This document shows positions 5,269 through 9,661 of a stretch of 9,661 bases of DNA, in pieces. The notes under the pieces are model-generated. The model had not been told where the DNA came from, did not search any database, and was given only the letters and a program-made list of their open reading frames with translations. Made by a program: the position numbers and the translations under genes. Position 1 is the first letter of the stretch. Every line of letters starts with the position of its first letter. The stretch is from NCBI GenBank assembly GCA_021162125.1, contig JAGGZG010000005.1, positions 1-9,661 of the forward strand, in the 5' to 3' direction. Origin of the DNA: Anaerolineae bacterium. Lineage in GTDB: Bacteria > Chloroflexota > Anaerolineae > JACIWR01.

Positions 5269-7359
5269 ATGCTTGAAATGTTCTTCGCCCCCAGTTCCGT
5301 TGCCGTGATCGGTGCCTCACGACGGCCGGAAAAACTGGGTTACGGTGTACTTTCGAACATCATCACCCAGGGGTATCAGGGCAAAGTCTACCCCATTAAC
5401 CCCAAAGCGGAAGAGATCCTGGGCCTCAAATGTTACGCCTCCGTGCTCGATGTGCCAGATCCCATTGATCTGGCAGTTATTGTAATCCCAGCTCAGTACG
5501 TAGGAGCCGCCCTGGAGGAATGTGGGCAGAAGGGCGTGCGAGGCGTGGTGGTTATTTCGGCGGGCTTCCGCGAGGTGGGCAGCGAGGGGCGAAAGCGCGA
5601 GAAGGAACTGGTGCGCATTGCCCGGAAGTACGGGATGCGCCTGATAGGCCCCAACGTGCTGGGGATCATTGATACCGTTTCCAAGCTGAACGCCTCGTTC
5701 GCGGTGGGGATGCCCAGACGAGGGAAGATCGCCTTTATGTCGCAATCCGGTGCGCTGTGCACTTCGATTCTGGACATCGCCCTGGCCCAGGACATCGGTT
5801 TCTCGCGCTTCGTGAGCCTGGGCAACAAGGCCGACCTCAACGAGATGGACTTCATCGAGGAATGGTGGCACGACCCGGAGTCCAGCGTGATCATGGCTTA
5901 CCTGGAGGGCATTGTGGATGGCGAGCGTTTCATGCGCGTTGCCCGCCAGGTGACCAAAGAGAAGCCGATCATCGCCATCAAATCCGGCACGACGAGCGCG
6001 GGTTCGCGGGCGGTTTCCTCCCACACCGGCACGCTGGCCGGCTCGGAGAAAGCTTACGACACGGCGTTCCGGCAAGTAGGCGTGCTGCGCGCCGACTCTG
6101 TGCAGGAGCTATTCGACTACTCGATAGCTTTTGCCCGGCAACCACTGCTCAAAAGCGAGCGCATCGCCATCGTCACCAATGCCGGCGGGCCGGGCATCAT
6201 GGCCACCGATGCCTGCGAGCGCAATGGGCTGCAACTGGCTTCCCTGAAAAAGGAGACGATGGAGTACCTGCGAGCACACCTGCCCTCCGCAGCCAGCGTG
6301 ATCAACCCGGTGGACGTGCTGGGGGACGCCCTGGCTGACCGGTATCAGATGGCCATTGAGACCGTGCTCAAGGACGACGGTGTGGGCGGAGTGATCGTCG
6401 TTCTCACCCCACAGGTGATGACCCAGATCGAGGAAACGGCACGAGCAGTAGGCGAACTCTCCAAAAAATACGACAAGCCGATTTTCGGGGCCTTTATGGG
6501 CGAGGCCACCATTAACAAGGGAGTAAAGATCCTCAACCACTACCAGGTACCCAACTACCCGGTGCCGGAGCGGGCGGTGGCAGCTATGGGTGCGATGCTC
6601 CACTATCGCCGTTGGCTGGAGCGGCCACCACTCCAGGTGGAGACCTTTGACATTGACCGTGATGCCATCCGCCGGGTGTTCGATCAGGTGAAGGCCGACG
6701 GCCGGCTCCAGATTGGCGACGCGGAGGCGCGGGCCGTACTGCAAGCCTGCGGAGTGCGCGTTCCAGCTTCTGAACTGGCGGCCAATGCCGACGAGGCGGT
6801 GAAAATCGCCGACCAGATAGGATACCCGGTGGTGATGAAAATTGCCTCGCCGGACATCTTGCATAAATCCGACATCGGCGGTGTTAAGCTGGGCATTAGT
6901 AATCCCACCGAGGTACGGGATGCCTTCGACCTCATCATCTACCGCGCCACCCGCTACATGCCCGATGCGCAAATCTGGGGTTGCCAGGTGCAGGAGATGG
7001 TCACCGGCGGGCGGGAGGTCATCGTGGGCATGAACCGCGACCCGCAATTCGGCCCGCTGATGATGTTTGGATTGGGTGGCATATACGTAGAGGCGCTGAA
7101 GGACGTGACTTTTCGCGTCGCACCGTTCTCTCGCCAGGAAGCGCAAGAGATGATCAACGGCATCCGCTCCATTCAGCTCCTGCGCGGGGTGCGGGGTGAG
7201 CCGCCGGCGGACATGGAGGCTATCATAGATACGTTGTTGCGCATGTCGCAGCTCGTCACCGAATTCCCAGAGATTGTTGAGTTCGACATCAATCCGCTGA
7301 TCGTCTACGAAAAAGGCCGGGGGGTGGTCGGCGTGGACATGCGGCTGGTTCTAAGTTGA
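5269..7359 (+). CDS. Fused ADP-forming acetate/acyl-CoA ligase
   Basis: This enzyme couples acetyl-CoA (or another acyl-CoA) hydrolysis to ATP synthesis from ADP and phosphate in one step, giving free acid. It runs reversibly in the cytosol and is common in archaea and some anaerobic bacteria. Domains are a CoA-binding Rossmann fold (about 5-135, VIGASRRPEKLGYG), a succinyl-CoA-ligase-like domain (about 150-290, with SQSGAL and GNKAD), a further ligase domain (about 297-450), and an ATP-grasp beta part (about 475-696). Catalytic histidines are H252 (SSHTGTLAGSE) in the alpha part and H532 (LHKSDIGGVKLG) in the beta part. With 696 residues it has no acetyltransferase domain like that of the larger YfiQ/Pat proteins. 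AAGGA lies 7 bases before the ATG. Its acyl substrate cannot be read from the sequence. It is the first gene of a three-gene operon. Confidence 0.94.
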   Translation: MLEMFFAPSSVAVIGASRRPEKLGYGVLSNIITQGYQGKVYPINPKAEEILGLKCYASVLDVPDPIDLAVIVIPAQYVGAALEECGQKGVRGVVVISAGFREVGSEGRKREKELVRIARKYGMRLIGPNVLGIIDTVSKLNASFAVGMPRRGKIAFMSQSGALCTSILDIALAQDIGFSRFVSLGNKADLNEMDFIEEWWHDPESSVIMAYLEGIVDGERFMRVARQVTKEKPIIAIKSGTTSAGSRAVSSHTGTLAGSEKAYDTAFRQVGVLRADSVQELFDYSIAFARQPLLKSERIAIVTNAGGPGIMATDACERNGLQLASLKKETMEYLRAHLPSAASVINPVDVLGDALADRYQMAIETVLKDDGVGGVIVVLTPQVMTQIEETARAVGELSKKYDKPIFGAFMGEATINKGVKILNHYQVPNYPVPERAVAAMGAMLHYRRWLERPPLQVETFDIDRDAIRRVFDQVKADGRLQIGDAEARAVLQACGVRVPASELAANADEAVKIADQIGYPVVMKIASPDILHKSDIGGVKLGISNPTEVRDAFDLIIYRATRYMPDAQIWGCQVQEMVTGGREVIVGMNRDPQFGPLMMFGLGGIYVEALKDVTFRVAPFSRQEAQEMINGIRSIQLLRGVRGEPPADMEAIIDTLLRMSQLVTEFPEIVEFDINPLIVYEKGRGVVGVDMRLVLS

Positions 7360-7371
7360 GAATCCATTAAT

Positions 7372-7394
7372 CCGACCAGGATGAACCGGGTCGG
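7372..7394 (+). other. Small hairpin between the ligase and DRTGG genes
   Basis: CCGACC (7372-7377) and GGTCGG (7389-7394) form a 6-bp stem in the 68-base gap between the two coding regions. No T run follows, so it is not an intrinsic terminator. It may be an mRNA processing or stability structure, or chance. Confidence 0.25.
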
Positions 7395-7427
7395 CGACGT
7401 GGGAATTATTCAAGGAGGATGGGAATC

Positions 7428-8504
7428 ATGGTAACGCTATACGTGACCTCGACAGAGACCTTCGCAGGCAAGAGCGCGGTGTGCATCGGGCTGGGGCGAC
7501 AGCTCCTGCGGGACGGTTTCACGGTGGGTTACATGAAGCCGTTGAGCACCACTGCCAGGCGAGTGAGGGAACAGGTCGTGGACGAGGATGCCGAGTTCGC
7601 CAAGCGAATGTTCAACCTGACAGAGAGCAATGAACTGCTTGCGCCCGTCACTCTGACGCCCCAGATCGTGGAGGCAATCCTCTCCGGCGAGGAGACGACT
7701 GATTTTGTCGCCAAGCTCAAAAGTGCTTATGTCGAGGTATCACAGCACAAGGACGTGGTGCTTCTGGAGGGAGGAGCCAGCCTGCGCGAGGGCTACATCG
7801 TTAATCTGCCCACACCTAACGTCTCGAAGTTGTTAAACGCGCCGGAGTTGGTGGTCATCAAGTACGGCAACAACATGCAACTGGTTGATGACGCTCTCAC
7901 CGCCAAGACCCGCCTGGACGATTCGATGCTCGGCGTGCTGATCAATGTCGTGCCCCGCCAGTTGATGCGCTTCGTCCAGGAGGTGATCAAGCCGTACCTG
8001 GAGAAGCGAGGAATTAAGGTGTTCGCCATCCTGCCCCAGGAGCGGCTGTTGCTTTCGATCAGCGTGAATGAGTTGACGGAGGCTTTGAACGGCGAGATTC
8101 TCTGCTGCCCGGAGTACGGCGATGAACTGGTGGAATATCTGATGGTCGGCGCGATGAGCGTGGACAGCGCGCTCACCTACTTCCGCCGCAAGCCAAACAA
8201 GGCCGTCATCACCGGCGGCGACCGGCCGGACATTCAGCTCGCCGCTCTGGAGACCTCGACCAAGTGTCTGATCCTGACCGGCAACATGCGGCCCAGCCCG
8301 ATCATCCTGGGCCGGGCCGAGGAAGTAGGTGTGCCCATGATCCTGGTCAAACAGGATACCCTCACAGCAGTGGAGATCATCGAGCGGTACTTTGGCAAGA
8401 CGCGCTTTCATCAGGAGAAGAAGGTGCAGCGTTTTCAGGAGATGCTGAATGAACGCTTCGACTTCGACGCGCTGTATCAGGCGTTGGGACTGAAAAGGAA
8501 GTAA
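7428..8504 (+). CDS. BioD-like/DRTGG-domain protein (phosphotransacetylase regulatory-region homologue)
   Basis: The N-terminal part (about 1-205) is a BioD/CobB-like P-loop domain (AAA_26 type), with the Walker-like TSTETFAGKSA at residues 5-15. The middle and C-terminal part (about 215-325) is a DRTGG domain (ITGGDRPDIQLAAL, then LTGNMRPSPIILGRAEE). These two domains form the N-terminal half of long phosphotransacetylases, but the catalytic acetyltransferase domain is absent, and the protein ends at about 358 residues. I infer a sensory or regulatory role toward the adjoining ligase or acetyl-CoA metabolism; no reaction is known to me. Two ATGs compete: 7419 abuts the ribosome site AAGGAGG, whereas 7428 has a 9-base spacer and is chosen. 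Enolase follows after 20 bases. Confidence 0.88.
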   Translation: MVTLYVTSTETFAGKSAVCIGLGRQLLRDGFTVGYMKPLSTTARRVREQVVDEDAEFAKRMFNLTESNELLAPVTLTPQIVEAILSGEETTDFVAKLKSAYVEVSQHKDVVLLEGGASLREGYIVNLPTPNVSKLLNAPELVVIKYGNNMQLVDDALTAKTRLDDSMLGVLINVVPRQLMRFVQEVIKPYLEKRGIKVFAILPQERLLLSISVNELTEALNGEILCCPEYGDELVEYLMVGAMSVDSALTYFRRKPNKAVITGGDRPDIQLAALETSTKCLILTGNMRPSPIILGRAEEVGVPMILVKQDTLTAVEIIERYFGKTRFHQEKKVQRFQEMLNERFDFDALYQALGLKRK

Positions 8505-8524
8505 ATTCACAAGGAGGTTAACTG

Positions 8525-9661
8525 ATGACACATATTGAAGAGATATTCGCGCGCGAGATTCTCGATTCACGGGGTAACCCTACCGTCGAGGTGGACGTGC
8601 TGCTGCTCAACGGAGCGTGGGGCCAGGCGGCAGTGCCCTCCGGGGCCAGCACCGGCATACACGAGGCCGTGGAACTCCGCGACGGGGACAAAGCTCGCTA
8701 TGGCGGGAAGGGTGTGCTCAAAGCAGTTCAAAACGTGAACGAGATCATCGCCGACGAATTAATAGGCTGGGACGCGCTCGATCAGGTGGGGATTGACTCG
8801 TTCCTCATCGAGTTGGATGGCACGCCGAACAAAAGCAAGTTGGGAGCCAATGCTATTCTAGGCGTCAGCCTGGCTGTGGCCAAAGCGGCAGCGGCAGCCG
8901 TGGGCCTGCCGTTGTATCGCTACATCGGCGGCGTTTCGGCGCGCACCTTGCCCGTGCCGATGATGAACATCCTGAACGGTGGCAAGCACGCCGTGGGCGG
9001 CCCGGATCTGCAGGAGTTCATGGTCATGCCCGTGGGCGCGCCCAGTTTCCGCGAGGCACTGCGCTGGGGTGCGGAGACCTACCATGCGCTCAAGGCAGTG
9101 CTCAAAGACAAGGGTTACGGCACCACCGTGGGCGACGAGGGTGGATTTGCACCCAGCCTGGGGTCTAACGAGGAGGCGGTTGAGCTTATCCTGGAGGCCA
9201 TTGAGCGGGCAGGATATAAGCCGGGCAAGGACATCTACATTGCTCTGGATCCCGCTGCCAGCGAGTTCTTCGAGGACGGGGTGACGTACTACCTGAAGAA
9301 AGAGGGCAAGCGGTTAAGCGGGGAGCGGATGGTAGAGTTTTATGAGGATTGGCTCGGCAAGTATCCCATCATATCCCTTGAGGACGGGTTGGCCGAGGAC
9401 GACTGGAAAACGTGGCAGTTGCTGATGCAGCGCGTGGGCGATAGGGTACAGATCGTGGGGGACGACCTGCTGGTGACCAACGTGCAGCGCGTGGAGAAGG
9501 CGATCAAGGAGAAAACTTGCAACTCGCTTCTGTGCAAAGTCAACCAGATCGGCTGTTTGACTCAAGCTTACCAGGCGGTTCAGATCGCCCAGCGCGCCGG
9601 ATGGACAGTCGTCCTCTCCCATCGCAGCGGCGAGACGGGCGAGGATACGACGATTGCAGAC
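8525..9661 (+). CDS. eno: Enolase (phosphopyruvate hydratase), cut by the window end
   Basis: Enolase converts 2-phosphoglycerate to phosphoenolpyruvate in glycolysis and the reverse in gluconeogenesis. Visible are 379 codons in frame to the last base, so about 50 residues are missing. Key residues are S42 in the loop PSGASTG, H155 (NGGKHA), E164 (LQEF), E205 (GDEGG), the metal ligands D242 (ALDPAASEF), E286 (LEDG) and D313 (VGDD), K338 (CKVNQIG) and H366-R-S. Two departures from the common consensus are HAVGGPD where HADNN is usual, and one extra Gly in SGETGEDTTIAD. All catalytic residues remain, so it should be active. A near-perfect ribosome site, AAGGAGGT, lies 6 bases before the ATG. 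It begins 20 bases after the DRTGG gene, without a separate promoter. Confidence 0.96.
   Translation, partial: MTHIEEIFAREILDSRGNPTVEVDVLLLNGAWGQAAVPSGASTGIHEAVELRDGDKARYGGKGVLKAVQNVNEIIADELIGWDALDQVGIDSFLIELDGTPNKSKLGANAILGVSLAVAKAAAAAVGLPLYRYIGGVSARTLPVPMMNILNGGKHAVGGPDLQEFMVMPVGAPSFREALRWGAETYHALKAVLKDKGYGTTVGDEGGFAPSLGSNEEAVELILEAIERAGYKPGKDIYIALDPAASEFFEDGVTYYLKKEGKRLSGERMVEFYEDWLGKYPIISLEDGLAEDDWKTWQLLMQRVGDRVQIVGDDLLVTNVQRVEKAIKEKTCNSLLCKVNQIGCLTQAYQAVQIAQRAGWTVVLSHRSGETGEDTTIAD

Noticed and set aside
5019..5308. Small plus-strand ORFs in the ligase leader
   Set aside because: They cross the MITE-like element or overlap the ligase start in another frame, and show no protein features.
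6109..7146. 345-residue minus-strand frame opposite the ligase
   Set aside because: It is rich in His and Arg as expected of a shadow frame. The plus-strand ligase is intact over the same span.
7833..8570. 245-residue minus-strand frame opposite the DRTGG gene
   Set aside because: It is a shadow of a conserved gene and crosses into the enolase start. No domain is recognised.

Overview
The window reads as a stretch of chromosome from a GC-rich bacterium, most probably a member of the Chloroflexota (Anaerolineae-like). That assignment is an inference from three things: the style of the proteins (a fused ADP-forming acetate-CoA ligase beside a stand-alone BioD/DRTGG protein, and a NifS/NifU-style pair behind an Rrf2 regulator), the moderately high GC content, and the many short palindromic repeats between genes. 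No rRNA or other taxonomic marker is present, so the assignment is only moderately secure.

Left half (about 4910 down to 200, all on the minus strand): one sulfur/iron-sulfur operon read right to left. Its order is Rrf2/IscR-like regulator, cysE (serine acetyltransferase), iscS (cysteine desulfurase), iscU (Fe-S scaffold), a possible tiny ORF, and mnmA (tRNA 2-thiouridylase). It starts at a strong sigma-70 promoter at 4880-4908, which has an imperfect palindrome (a likely Rrf2 operator) directly after the -10 box. It ends at a rho-independent terminator at about 195-230. The logic is consistent: CysE commits serine to cysteine synthesis, IscS takes sulfur from cysteine, IscU builds clusters, MnmA uses persulfide sulfur for tRNA U34, and the four-cysteine Rrf2 protein probably senses the outcome. 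Between iscU and mnmA lies a cluster of hairpin repeats, one of which forms the coding end of iscU.

Centre (4834-5268): a divergent intergenic region. After the rrf2 promoter come a good rightward promoter (4985-5013), a structured leader hairpin (5018-5064), and a 153-bp non-coding element at 5092-5244. That element has 16-bp terminal inverted repeats and a 5-bp TCACC target duplication, so it looks like a MITE inserted in the leader of the acetate-CoA ligase gene.

Right half (5269-9661, plus strand): a central-carbon operon of a fused ADP-forming acyl/acetyl-CoA synthetase, a BioD-like/DRTGG protein resembling the regulatory part of phosphotransacetylase without its catalytic domain, and enolase, cut by the window end after 379 codons. 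Together they suggest lower glycolysis plus energy-conserving acetate formation, typical of fermentative or peptide/sugar-degrading anaerobes.

Left edge (1-380): no convincing gene. It holds the operon terminator inside an imperfect long inverted repeat, and a leftward promoter (116-144) whose gene, if any, lies outside the window. Most of the window is housekeeping. The items most worth a second look are the MITE in the ligase leader, the Rrf2 operator, the ligase/DRTGG/enolase operon, and the small ORF plus hairpins ahead of mnmA.
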